DNA from: Heterostelium multicystogenum
Lineage: Eukaryota; Evosea; Eumycetozoa; Acytosteliales; Acytosteliaceae
NCBI GenBank assembly: GCA_003667245.1
Contig: RCNN01000173.1
Coordinates: forward strand, 1 to 64,000
Direction: 5' to 3'
DNA length: 64,000 bases
Shown here: positions 46,588 to 59,626 of the stretch, piece by piece
How positions within the stretch are numbered: position 1 is the stretch's first letter
How the letters are laid out: every line of letters begins with the position of its first letter
Made by a program: the position numbers and the translations under genes
Notes under the pieces: generated by a model
The model's database searches: none
Seen by the model: the letters and a program-made list of their open reading frames with translations, nothing else
Told to the model about the DNA's origin: nothing

Positions 46588-49179
46588 ATGAAAGAGTCTT
46601 TAGCTGTCGATACTAGCAGTAATAAAAGAAAAGAAAATGAAATAGAAAGTGACAATGGCACTCAGGAATTGAGAGACCCTAAAAGAGTGAAACCACCTTC
46701 TGACGATGCTGATGATGTTGAGGAAGGTGAGCTCGATGAAACTGCTTCTACTCCTATTCCTCCATCGCACCTCGGATCGCTTGAGTCTTCGTCAAGCAAC
46801 GGCTCGACAAAGTACGACTCGTCAAGATCATCTCCCTCCAAAAACAGCAAATATCATGACACTAGATATGAGAGAGACACTCGTGATTACAGATCTTTTG
46901 ACAGAGACAGGAGAGAGGATAGAGAAAGAGATCGGGACAGAGGCAGATATGATCGAAGAGACGACAGAAGAGATGATAGAAGTAGAAGATCCTACGATGA
47001 CCGAGACAGAGACAGTAGAGATAACAGAAATATGAGAGATAGCGGAAGAGGAAGATACGATGACAGTAGGGACAGGGATAGAAGAGACGACAGATATGAG
47101 AGTCGAGACATCAGGGACAACCGAAGAAGTGGAGATAGAAGAAGTTCAGATAGAGATGATAGAGACAACAGAAGAAGTGGAGACAGAAGAAGTGGAGATA
47201 GATATGACAATGGAAGAACTAGATATAACAATGAAATGGAAGATAATGAAGCTACAACTAAAGATAGTGCATCAAAAGTTGAAGCAAATAAACCACTTCC
47301 CTCTTTCTCTACTCCCCTTTCAATTTCTACCCCTACAACAGTACCAAAACAACCAATACCCACATCCACAATACCAGTAACCGTACAACCAATACTCACA
47401 TCCACAACACCAGCAACCGTACAACCAAAAATTACCCCACAGAAAGTAGAAGAAACGATCGCTGTTATCACTGAAGAAGATATAGAAGAAAGAGAAAGAA
47501 AGATTCTAGAAGAGAGTAGACTTAGAAGACAGAGAATCAAGGAGAAATATGGACAAGAATCTGCTGCGACTGTATCTACGACTGTACCTACGATAACACC
47601 TACAATAGCACCAACACATGAGACAAAAGATAATACTCAGGTAAAAGAGAAAGAAAAAGAGAAGGAGAAAGAAAAAGAAGATGATGAGATACTCAATTTT
47701 GAATGGAGAAAAGGAAATGGTGTAAATAATGGCATAAGCAACAATGGGGCAATGGATAATGGTAATGACGATGAACAGGAATCATGCTCATCCGAAGAAG
47801 ACTTGAAGAAACGTGGAAAAAAATTGATGCCAATGATTTGAAGATAAAAGCTCCTGCTAAGGCATCGACCACAACACCACCTTTGCCTTCGAAGCCATCT
47901 GCTCCAGTTATTGTAGACATGTTTAGTGACTCACCGACAAACGAATCAGCCGTAGACCAAATCGCTGTTGAACTGAATAAAAATGACAAGACGATAAATA
48001 CTGATCTCAATCTGACGGACAATTGGGATGATCAAGATGGTTACTACAAGTATAAGGTTGGAGAAATTATTGACAAATATCAAATCTATTCTCCAATTGG
48101 ATCAGGAGTATTCAGTACTGTGGTCACAGCAAAGAACGTCAATACCAACGAAGATGTTGTTGTTAAGATCATCAGAAACAGACCATCGATGTATCGATCT
48201 GGCCAGAAGGAGGTTGAAATACTCCAAAAGATCAACAATACCAACACAAGTAGCACCGGATCTCAACACAGAAATCATTGTATCCAGTTCAAAGACTCAT
48301 TCACCTACAGAAATCATCTCTGCATTGTTTTCGAGCCTATGAGTATGAGTTTGCACCATCTGATCAAAAAGTATGGAAAGAATGTCGGACTGAGCATGAA
48401 TGCAGTCAGAGTATATGCCAAGCAGCTGTTCATGGCACTCAAGCACATTAAAATATGCAAGATACTTCACTCTGACATCAAGCCAGACAATATTGTTGTC
48501 AACGATTCAAAGAACACCATCAAGCTCTGTGATTTTGGTTCAGCAGGTGAGCCACACGAATCTGAAATCACTCCATACTTGGTTAGTAGATTTTACAGAG
48601 CACCTGAAATCAGTAAGTTACTATCCAATAGTTTGTTTATTATCATTTGCTAATCTTTTTTCGTTAATTAGTTTTAGGTATGAAGTATGATTATGCCATT
48701 GATGTATGGAGCGTTGGATGCTGTCTCGGTGAATTGTACACAGGTAAATTCATGTTCCCCGGTAAGTCTAACAACGATATGATAAGACTATTCCTAGAGT
48801 ACAAGGGTCCATTCCCAAAGAAGATGCTCAAGAAAGCAGAGTTCTTTTCCAAGCATTTCAATGAATCATCAACTTTTATGAAAGATGATCGTGATCCAGT
48901 TGAACATAAAGTAAGTCAATCATTTCTTCATTAAATTAAATTGAAAAATTCTAATCTAATATTTATCAACTATAGGTCATGAGAACACCAATTGAGTTCA
49001 CCAAGCCAACTAAAGACTTCATGAACTATCTCAATCCAAACGGAACCGTGTTGCCAGAGGCCGAAATGAAGAAACTTCACCAACTCAAAGATCTTATCGA
49101 AAAGTGTACTATTTTAGACCCAGAAAAGAGAATTACACCAACCGAAGCATTGAACCATGAATTCCTTAGGCCATATTAA
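46588..49179 (+). CDS. PRP4-type (PRPF4B-like) splicing kinase
   Basis: The N-terminal half (MKESLAVDTSSNKRKENE) is disordered: a long Arg/Asp-rich stretch with RS-like repeats (DRDRRDDRYESRDIRDNR type), then EERERKILEESRLRRQRIK. The kinase half has VIVDMFSDSP, YKYKVGEIIDKYQIY, the Gly loop GSGVFSTVVTAKN, VVKIIRNRPSM with the Lys, ILHSDIKPDNIVV (catalytic loop), IKLCDFGSAG (DFG) and LVSRFYRAPEI (DYRK-family activation loop). Two introns cut the C-lobe (after YRAPEI and after EHK). SR-type N-terminus, DIKPDN loop and VSRFYRAPEI identify the PRP4/PRPF4B branch, a kinase of the tri-snRNP. One base shift near 47815, in an A run, splits the reading frame. Confidence 0.9.
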
Positions 49180-49357
49180 AATACTATATATATCATATCA
49201 TTTTATTTGGTTATAAATAAACGAACAAGACTGACTCAATGATAATAAATTAATAATTATCTATTATTAATTTATAGTTGACAGCAAAATAGAATTGTCT
49301 TTTGGAGTTGATATCTATAAAGTAATTGCGGCGGCTAAACTTGGTGAGTAATAATTA

Positions 49358-49648
49358 AACCATGTTGTCATCGTTGAAAGTAGTATTTAAATCATCGTCG
49401 GATGCACTCGAGTCGTAGTCCAACAGTGGTTTCAAGCCATCTTTTCCTTTCTTTTTGCTAAGGAGATTGGGAGTCCAAGTTCCACTACCGCTGGCTCCTC
49501 CAAATGCGGTTGTAAGTGATTTCTCTTCCTGTACACGACAATAAAATATAAATAAGACCAGCAATAGAATTAGCGACACAATGACAACTATTCCAATGAT
49601 GATGAAGGTAGAGTTTTCGTAAACCAGGTATATCTTTTGAATTGTCAT
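49358..49648 (-). CDS. Small single-pass membrane protein
   Basis: Single exon, about 97 residues, start MTIQKIYLVYENS. One strong hydrophobic segment (about residues 14-34: TFIIIGIVVIVSLILLLVLF). The C-terminal side, FYCRVQEEKSLTTAFGGASG and TWTPNLLSKKKGKDGLKPLL, is basic then acidic (DYDSSASDDDLN). No cleavable-signal pattern; a tail or type III topology is possible. I do not recognise the family. It is convergent with the PRP4-type kinase gene. Confidence 0.5.
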
Positions 49649-50549
49649 TCTCTGCCAGAACACCTACTCAATGTTATAAAATTAATAAATGAAATCATAA
49701 ATTTAAATATTTTAATATAAATATCTTAATACTAAATTAAACTTTAACAATAACGTACATACATACATGTAAGATGTAATATGTAGCATGTTAAAGAATA
49801 CACAACTTACTATTACTATAATATGTTATACTTACAATTTATAAACAAATATATAATAAACAACTTAATATAATTAATAAGATTGTTATTGATTGTTGGT
49901 AATAACATGTTGATTATAATTATTATCCTAGGATCAAATTTAATTTAAATACTAATAATAATGATCTAAATTTAATTTAATTTATAAATGTAAATTCAAA
50001 TAAAGTTGCAATAAACAAACATGTAACTAACTAACTATAGTCTAGTTGTTGTTGTTGCTTCTTGCTAATATTGATTAATATTATAATTTTAAACTATTAT
50101 AAACATATATAATATATATATGATAATTGCATACAATATATATATTATTATTAAAATATCAATCTATTGTATTATTTGTTCGATATAAATAATGATAATA
50201 ACTTTATGACTTTTAATTGATCTAATAGATAGGAAATTGCAATAACTATTTTTATATGAATATAGATAATGATAAATATCTGTTTGATGATGATTTTGTT
50301 TGAATACAACTACATGTATCTATCTATTTATTACTCCACAATCAGCATCGTTTGTTAGACTGTTTGATTCGTTTAAAAAAAATGGTGAAGCAAATAGCCA
50401 ATCACAAAGATATCATTATAAAATCTTTAAAGATTAATTCCCACAATGCCAAACAACCACAATAGTTTAACTTAACTTGTTTTTAAAATCCCACCACACT
50501 TTAAAATATCCATAGGTGGAAATCTGCTACTTATATTTGTTTATAATCT

Positions 50550-50580
<31 letters not shown>

Positions 50581-51073
50581 TAAAGTGATTCCTCATTTGG
50601 TTTGAAACATTTATTTTTAACTGATGGCATTAAAGTTCACTTTTAATAGAGACTTGGTTCAATTATCACTATCAATATAGGAATCGATCATTGAGGATGA
50701 AGAATTGAGTATTTCCAGAAGGATTGGAACTTAATAATGATAAGATTGATCCACACCTCCTAAGATTTGTGAGATACAGTCGAACAATGAAACACCTGCA
50801 AAGAAAACAAAATTAAATAATTTTAGTTGTGGTTTGCAATGTGTGGGGGATGTAATTCATTCTTTGGTGTGAGGAAAATGTGAAAAACAAAAGTCAAACA
50901 TTGATTGCTGAGTTGCATTGTTGTCTTTTATCCACCTTACTCAACTCTTATTAAATTTACATTGATTACTATTATACTACTACTACACTACTACACTACA
51001 TTAGACGAAATTTTAGATTTACATAGTTAGTTGTTGTTTGTGATTAATTATCAAATTGTAGATATAAATAGCT
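49649..51073. other. Long AT-rich intergenic region
   Basis: About 1.4 kb between divergent genes, with an AT dinucleotide run at 50556-50580. No coding or RNA feature was recognised. Confidence 0.5.
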
Positions 51074-53350
51074 ATGAGTCAAAACTCTAATGGAGGTCAT
51101 CACCAAGGTGGTGGAGGAGGCTGGTTTAGTTCGTTCAGTGACCAATTCAACCAGATTAAAGAGGTGATCACTTCTGAGAATCCAGAGAACTACTACAATG
51201 ACGATGCTCAAGATGGTGAAGATGATTTGGAGGAGCAAATTGTTATGTTGCGTGCTGAGGTATGACATGTATTGACGGCTGCTGATAGTTGGATTGATGT
51301 GCATACTAATGGCTTTATAGGTGAATAAATACAAAATGGAGAATGAGGAGTTGGAGAAGCGATCATTAGAGTCAGAACAGAGGATGGCATCGGTTACAAA
51401 GGAGTTTAGCAGATTGATGTCGGAGAAAGAAGCAGAGTTGGCAGATCTAAGAAATATTAATACAAATCTGAAGCAAACATTGATGTCTCCTACATCCGAT
51501 ACATCTGCAAAAGCAGACCAAACACAACAGCAACAGCAACAGCAAACAGCAACAGCAACAGACAGTGCAAAATAGCGATTTAAATGGACACTCATCGTTG
51601 GGTCTAACATTAGAGAATGAAAATCAAATGGTATTTGACGATGACCATGCCAACAGCAATGAACACGATACACTACAATCACTACAAATACAGCTAAAAG
51701 TATTGTATTCAAAAGGCTACCTCAGCACCATCTCAAGAAAGAGGATGACTAATTTACTTTGATCAAATGTTTAGAAACAATCCGAGAACTACCAGAATCA
51801 AATATTAACACTACAGCAATTACATCAAGATAAAATATATAAATTGAACCATCAAATTGAAACATTACAGCAAGAAATTGAGGTTATGAATGAAACTAGT
51901 AAGTTGTTTGCTTGTTTGGTCGAGAAGCTTCACTAATGAAATCAATTTCAGACCAATCAACAGCTGAACAAATCGATTCCTTAAAAAAAGGAAAATGAAC
52001 AACTCAAATTAGATGCTGAAAAGACAAAGGAGACATTGGATCAGTTAAATGCTAAAGCTAATGAATCAGGTGCTGTAAATAGTAAGAGTGAGGATCAACA
52101 TACAGCTGCAGTAAACAAAGATAGTACGAATGACAATGCTATCGATGATGAAAGTAAGCAGGAAATCGATGCACTCAAGGAACAGCTCAGCAAATCAACA
52201 AAGGAATTGGCTAGGCTGAGAAAGCATTTGTTGGAAATAGAGGACAATCATACTACAACAGATTTGGAGAATGAAGAAAAGATCAGTCAACTTGAGGAGC
52301 AACTGAAATTATTGCAGGAACAGAATACTAGCAACAAAACAGCAAGCGATGCAAACGACAGATTGCTGCGTGAACTACAGGAGAAGGATGATGAACTAAA
52401 GCGTACCACCGTTGCTCTCAACAACTTGCAATCGGTACTCGAGCAGTTCCAAGCAGACCAGGAGTCCACCATTCAGTCTGAGCTGGTGTCGGTTCACCAA
52501 AAGATCAAAGACTCACAATCAGAGATCAATCGATTACAGCAAGAAAAACAGGAGTATGATCAACTGAAGCTGCGATTCCAAGAGGCAAACAACACCATAA
52601 AGCAATTGGAGCAAGCACTTGCCACAAAAGAAAAAGAATATCGAACTTTGAAAGAAGACATTGAGCCATTGAAGATGGCATTCGACAAGAATATAAATAG
52701 ATTGTCTGATATGTGCCTACAGGAGCAAGAATCGGTAGATAAGTATGAATCTATGACCATATAATAACTCTGCCCAGTACTCACCTCATTTAAATTCATT
52801 AGGAGAATCGTTAGTAAACTATTTTTAACCTATTTCAATGTAAAAGGAACAAAGAAATTGGATGTTTTGGAATTGATTGCAAAAATACTAAGTTTTAATG
52901 ATGATGAGAAAGTTACTGTAGGTATCAGTAATATATAGACTATTAATAGCTGAATCTAACATATTAAATTTAATTGGACAGATTGGATTAACAAAAAGAC
53001 AATGGTCATTGATACCATTTTTTGGAAATGGAACAACACCCAACGCAGAGCAGAATGGCGAAAAATCGCTGACAGACATGTGGATAGAGTTCCTATTGAA
53101 AGAAGCAGAAACAAAAAGTGATAATAACAATTTAAATAGTGGCAGTGATATCATGTCATCACAACCAGCAACACCTTACTCAACACCTTTTTCAACACCA
53201 ACCAAACAACATCCCATGGCACCTCCACCCTCCCCCGCAACACCCATACAGTTACCTATTAACAACAGCTATTTCAGCGTGACGCCCAACCACAATGGTA
53301 AATTAAAATCAACCGTAATCTACGACGGTGATATCAAAAATAATCTATAA
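51074..53350 (+). CDS. Golgin with C-terminal GRAB domain
   Basis: N-terminus MSQNSNGGHHQGGGGGWFSS with FSDQFNQIKEVITSENPENY, an intron, then long coiled coil in several exons (VNKYKMENEELEKRSLESE; KQSENYQNQILTLQQLHQDK; EEKISQLEEQLKLLQEQN; QLEQALATKEKEYRTLKED). Poly-Gln is encoded at 51524-51545. Near the end a GRAB-type domain reads RIVSKLFLTYFNVK, KKLDVLELIAKILSFNDDEK and VTIGLTKRQW, and a Pro/Ser tail closes it. GRAB domains bind Arf1 at the Golgi in GMAP-210/Rud3 golgins. Shifts near 51572 and 51990 (A runs) split the frame; splice sites restore the GRAB reading. It probably tethers vesicles at the Golgi. Confidence 0.82.
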
Positions 53351-55904
53351 CTATACACTATACTATAAATACCAAATCAAATCAAATCAAACTCAGCCCA
53401 ACCTAACAATGGTACCAAATTTCAAATTACCAATACATTAATCATAAGAATAATAATAATAATAATAATAATATTTTCCAAACTTTAATTGTTTTTTCCA
53501 ATTGGATCATTATTATAAATAAATTTGAAATAAATATAAATCTGATCAACTAGCTTGTTCCATTCACTTGTTTATTTGATGTTGAATGCTGGTAGACTAT
53601 TCATTGCTGGTGATTACTTTGAAAACTATCTTTACTTATTATTACCAGCTTGACTTTTGAAATAATTAAAAAACTAAGATCACATCATTACAGGAAAGAC
53701 CAAAATATAAGATCATTAAATACCAGCATTGTTAAATTAGATATTTATTACATCAATTTGCTGGGAAACTTAATATTTACTATTTTTTAGATCTTAGCCA
53801 TCTTCAATCACATCAATCTTACCTTTCACCTAAAAATACAATGGTCAATATTCTTCTGGATTTTCAAAGGCTGGGTACCTCTCTCCTCAACTAAACGAAA
53901 CAACAGTCAGTGGTTTTCTTTGCTTGGTGGTTGCAAGGTTGTTTTAATATAAAATCAAACATGAATAATATCAATTCAATTCCAAAATCAACAAGAAAAA
54001 CCAGATGATCTCTTCGTTGATGCAGGTAAAAAGACCATTGATGAAAAAGAGCTAAAATCTAGATTAATAAAAATGTGTTGTAGTTGCAAATATTATTTTA
54101 TTTGGACAAATAAAACCACTTTATCATGATTGTTTTTCCAAATTTGAAAGCTATCTGTTTAGTCTGGTAAGGAAACTAAACAACCAAGTGATAAAAAAGG
54201 AATTAATTGAATGATAAATGTAGTGTGGTTGTTTAATTTTCTGAAATAGTCACATCAACATCAAACACAACCTCGACAAATCAACAACAAGAGCGACCAA
54301 ACCGTAGTTAACCTTGCAATATCTAAACCCCCACACGAAAACTAAACAGTTGCTAAACAACCACTTTATCAAAATCAAACCAGGCTGCAATAGCACCTCT
54401 TTTTTACAAAATAATGCCACTGAATCTGTAGCCTGGCGGTTGTTCTCTATCAAATGGAATCAGGTTTTGCAGATTTTTCCAACATATCTGCATCCATGTG
54501 GGGTAGTCTTTTAGCATTAAATTCGAAATTTTATAATTAATGATTTAAATTGAATTTTATTTGGTTTTCATTTTTGTAGTCAACTGAACACCTAGTGTTT
54601 TTGCGAGTGCATTGATTTCCCAGACTAAACAACAGCAACACCAGGCTAAACAGACACACAAACACACACAAACAATTAAATAATTATATTTACCATTATT
54701 TTATATAACTTATATTTTTCTGTTTAAATAAAAGTTTTTGTTCTTTATTTATTTTTATTCGTAATACCAACCAACCATCGATCATCCATCTTCTCCAGCA
54801 AAGTAAACAGTAATAATTAATAATAATAACAACACCAATTCAATTTCGATTTGTTAGCACAATCATACCTATATAAATTAATAATAGTTTTTTCAACTTT
54901 TATTTACACTGTACACAGTATAATAACTTACGAACATCCATCCATCATCCTGCAATTAATAATAATAATCATAATAATAATAATAATATAAATATCTTAT
55001 TATCTAAGACATTAACAATATCCTTGATATCCCATTCCCCAGTGAATACCCACTCGAGTCACAACCCTGCATTTGTACAACAACCCTAAAAATCGTTTAA
55101 ACAAAAAGTAAAAACCACTCACCTCCACACCTCACACCCAGCAACACCAAAATAATTATCATTTTTTTGTGTTTTTTTTTTTGGATTTTTAATTTTTAAA
55201 TTTTGTTAACACATCGATTTTGTTGTTCCGAACACCAAACTAATTCCACCATAATTTTTTTACCAGGTCATCATTTGAATACACACAAACACTTCACTTG
55301 AATTAACAAATAAACATACAAAACTCCAGTTGTTACTCCACCACCCACACCAACACCACAACATTCCAATATACTTAGTTAGTTGTTAACAAATATAAAG
55401 AAAAGAGCAAAGATTGTTCTGCAACAACAACAACAACCACCACCATAACATTATATTATTGTCCGCAACATAAACATCCTTCTATCTCTATTCCAACTCG
55501 CACTTCTTCATTTTTTATTACTTACTTATTGAATCATCTTGAGTAAATACCACAACAAATGCTGTTCTCCTTGGCTGCGTGACTGAACAGTATTTTACTT
55601 TTTTTTTACTTCTCATTTATTGTGTTCTCAAAACCATCCACCCAGCTTAATTAAATTCACAACAACAGAAATATCGATTCCAATTTCAATTAATAAGCTT
55701 ATTAATTGTCTTTTTTTTGCACCATTTAATCTCCAATTTAGTATAGCATAGTAACTAAACTATAGTTTCATCCCAATAAACTTATTTACACCAATTTTTG
55801 CTGAAATAAGTTTGCTACCTATTTATTTTTTTATTATCTACCACTTTATCCTAAGGTTTCTTTTTGGTTCGGCGTGATTCATCGCACCACTCTATTGTAT
55901 ATAT
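53351..55904. other. Long intergenic region / leader of the zinc-finger gene
   Basis: About 2.5 kb. Sections 54930-55560 are strikingly C/A-rich (CAACACCAC, CCACCACC repeats) and pyrimidine-poor, unlike other gaps here; they may be long 5' leader. AATAAT repeats occur at 53450-53472 and about 54957. No ORF with family resemblance. Confidence 0.5.
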
Positions 55905-58900
55905 ATGACAACCACACTACAGGAAGAGATCCAACAACATCAGCAACACCACTTTCATCACCACCATTACCATCATAACCCAAGCATCATGGACAACCAC
56001 ACTTCTTCCGGATTGTCGGCTTCAAAACTATCAAATTCATCTACTACTTCAAATTCCTCGAATCAACATCTGATACGTGGTGGAAACCATACTAATAGTT
56101 CCACTACCACTAGCACATCAGATAATAATACAAATTCACCCATTTTGGAGTCTCAAGACGATACTCTCATCACTAAGGAAACTATCGAGTGGGCTACCCT
56201 TATGGCATCAACCCCCACCTTACCACAACTACCCACTTCGCCATTACTCTCATTGTCGACCATTGCAGCTGTTGCATCGGCAGTCGGACTCAACCTCGAC
56301 TCCCTACTTTTGACACTTTCAAACTCGAATCTGCGCAATCAGCTTCCATCGATCAGCACCTCCATTGAAAACGACGCCATCGCTGGAAACACCACAAACA
56401 TCCTCCCACAAATTACAACCTCGATAAACTCACTCATGGCCCAACAATCCAATGCTAATAAACTTACAGATTCCTTAAATAATTCGAATTATTTCTTCAA
56501 CTTTGATGATTACCAGCAACAACAGAGCAACCCAATGGCCGCACCAAACACACCACCCAACATTTTCAATTAGCAACAGCCAGTTGCTATCATCTCTCGG
56601 ACTCAATCTAAGTGCCATCAATTCACTTACCCAAAACAACAGCCAAAACACAGAGCAACAACAGCCACAACAACCACAACAAACCAACAGTATTTATTTA
56701 AATAACGGTCAACAGTTGCAGCAACAGCAGCAACAACAACAACAACAAATATTGTCAAATTCAGTACTTAGTTCGTCAATTGGTCAAGCATTTGATATCT
56801 ACAATAACATCATCCAGTGCAAATGGAATCGTTGCGACCTCAAGTTTGAATCACTCACCGATTTTTGGATACATTTCAGAACCATTCACTTCAAACACAA
56901 ACCATCAGTAGCCACATCAAACAGTGGACTTCGCCTCAGCAGTGGATCTATCAACTTTAATTCATCAGTTACTTGTGAATGGGACAATTGCACTCAAGTC
57001 ATCAAGGACTTCCACACCCTCATGGGACACATCAAGTTTACACATCTCATCAATCCATATGATCCAGGTAAGTTGATTCACAATCATCAATATCATTCAT
57101 TCATTTTCACTAACATTTAATTTTCCTACTCAGTGTCAGCACCAAAAACACTCAACAAGAAAAAGAAGTTCTTGAATCAATTGATTGAGACGTGGAAGGA
57201 GAAAAACGATTCAAACTCAAATATCCAACAACAACGCAAATCCAGTTCTGGAAATATCAACACCGAGTATGGATCAATTCTGACTCACCTGACACAAGAT
57301 TTCAATATGGAGCAAGTCAATGCTTTGAAGGAGAGCTTCTCACATCTTCACCCCTACGACCCAAACACCGATTATCAAAACGATACCAACATAACTTTAC
57401 AACCACAACACCAACAAAAACATGGACTACGAATTCAACCCTCTGAAACAACAACAAAAGATTTCAAATCATTCATACATGCATCCATCACTGAGAAAAT
57501 TAGATAGTGATACTGATGACATTTTACATCAACAACAACAATTTGTCCAATCAATTTTGAATACAAACCCATCACATACCCCCGGTGTTAAATTGGAAGA
57601 AGATGGTTTGGCAACTACTAGTTATCCTAGTACAAAGGCAAATAAGAGAAAGAAGAACAAAGAAGTTGAGAGTGAATCTGGTGAGGAAGATAGTGACGAC
57701 ATCGAGACTATTGGCGGCAAGCGTACTCTGACTAGTGCAGCTACCAACGGAGGCCAACCAAAAAAGCCAAGAAAGAGACGTACTTCCACCCCTACTGGAC
57801 CATTTGAGTGCAAATGGGCTGATTGCAAGGACTGTTTATTCGATAGCCTAAAGGAGTTGGGTGAGCACATTGCCGAACATGTCAAAAATCAAAAGGGCAA
57901 GAAGAGTGAGTCATTGTGCGAGTGGGTTGGATGCAGTCGTGCCGACAAACCACTCAAGTCTGCTTACAATCTTATTCACCATATCCGTTACAAGCATACT
58001 GGTGAGAAGCCATACTCTTGTGACCTTGGTGACTGCGACAGCAAGTTTGTCCAACTCTCTGATTTGAACGAGCACAAGCGTAACATCCACAAGGTAGATG
58101 ACGGTTATGTAAAGAAGAAGAGAAATTCTAAGAAAAATGATGCTGAAGCCGCAACTGTTACTCCCAAGAAATCAAAGGCCACCGCTAATTTAATTGCTAC
58201 AACTTCTGGCAGTCCAAATAGCAACAGTAACGCATCTTACCATCAAAATAGTATTAGCAGCAATATTAACAATGCACTTGTCAATGGAATCTCCATCATG
58301 GTCGACAAAGAGCAAGCCGCCTTGTTGGGATTGGCTAGCAATCCAACCATGATTCCAACCACTAACGAACATAAGCCATATTTATATAATCAATCACATC
58401 AACAACATCAACCACCAAAGACTACTGTATATAATTACAACCACTTTAATAATCCAAAATCACCCGAGTCTAGCCATATGATTATTAGAGAGCATCACAA
58501 CACCCATCACGCCAGCCACAATCATCCACACAACCATTCACATCATTTTTCTGAATTTGATGCAATTGAAGTTATCAACGATAAGAGCAATGCTGAGCAT
58601 CACAGTGAAATGAATCATGAGGCAGTGAACGTTTCTTCACCATCCACTTATTTGCCAGCATCCAACACTTCACCATTGTTTAGCGATGTATCTGTACAAG
58701 GTGCAATGACACCAGTCACCGAGCAAAAGCTTTTCTCTCCATTGATGACTTTCCCAACCGAAAACTTCGACAACTATCCTGATTCACCCATCTCTCTTCG
58801 TACATCATCTTCAAAGATCAATGTCAGAGTCAATCGTGATGGAACAACTCGTAACGGTAGCATCAGTCTCAACTCTTCAGGTGACATCCCATCAACTGAG

Positions 58901-59503
58901 TCTTTCTTTGCTCCCAACTCTCCAAATCCACTAAAAATCTCTGGCTCTGGCTTGGGTAACAGTTCACAATCTTCAATGTCACCTGCTCACAAGCGTGTGA
59001 GTGGACAGATCAGCGGATCAGGTCTCTTTGGAAAGTCTTCAGATTCCAAGCTCCCATCCATTTTCCTCTCACTAGAGACTATAAACTCTATTCCAGCGAA
59101 CATTATGAATCACTCACTCAGCCTATCGAATGAGTCTCTCAACTTTGACAGTCTTCCAAGCATTGGCAACGGAGGTGGTGGATTGCCATCCAGTAACTCT
59201 CGTTTGAAATCCATTTCCTTCTCAAATCATAACTCATCATCCAAAACCAATATACCACCACTTTCACCTAGATATCACATGCCACCACAATCACCTTCAC
59301 AACAACCATCACCTGTCCAGCAGGCATCCTCTTCACCCGCTCTGACCCTCTCAGAAAAGATATCAGTAGTTCCAATGACTCCACCAACCGAAGTCTCCCT
59401 ATCAATTTCAAATACAGACATTCGAAGAAGTACCACTTTAATTGCCGACGAAGATGGTTCCATCCGTACACTTGATATCGACGAAGATGATATCGACGAT
59501 TAA
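55905..59503 (+). CDS. C2H2 zinc-finger transcription factor (GLI/ZIC-like, five fingers)
   Basis: The first half (MTTTLQEEIQQHQQHHFHHH) is His/Gln/Ser/Asn-rich. Fingers: CKWNRCDLKFESLTDFWIHF, CEWDNCTQVIKDFHTLMGHI, CKWADCKDCLFDSLKELGEH, CEWVGCSRADKPLKSAYNLI and CDLGDCDSKFVQLSDLNEHK, each ending in a paired His. Fingers 4 and 5 are joined by a TGEKPY linker. The CxxxxC knuckles are of GLI/ZIC type. A basic KPRKRRTS segment precedes finger 3, and a Ser-rich C-terminus ends DEDDIDD. Shifts at about 56560 (CCC) and 57416 (AAAAA) and an intron (57066-57134) break the frame; removing one base each gives continuity. Nuclear DNA-binding regulator; targets unknown. Confidence 0.85.
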
Positions 59504-59626
59504 GCCAATAATTATTTATTTTTTAAAACCTAAACATAATATTTAATAAAACCAAAACATGTAATAACACTCTTTTAACTCAAGTAATCAATTATACGAG
59601 TTGCAGCTTTATTGTATCATTGAATG

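Noticed and set aside
46992..47540. 182-codon minus-strand ORF rich in Leu/Ser
   Set aside because: It is the antisense of the Arg/Asp-rich and Thr/Pro-rich coding sequence of the PRP4-type kinase gene.
51044..51712. 222-codon minus-strand ORF opposite the golgin N-terminus
   Set aside because: Antisense shadow of coiled-coil coding sequence and its introns.
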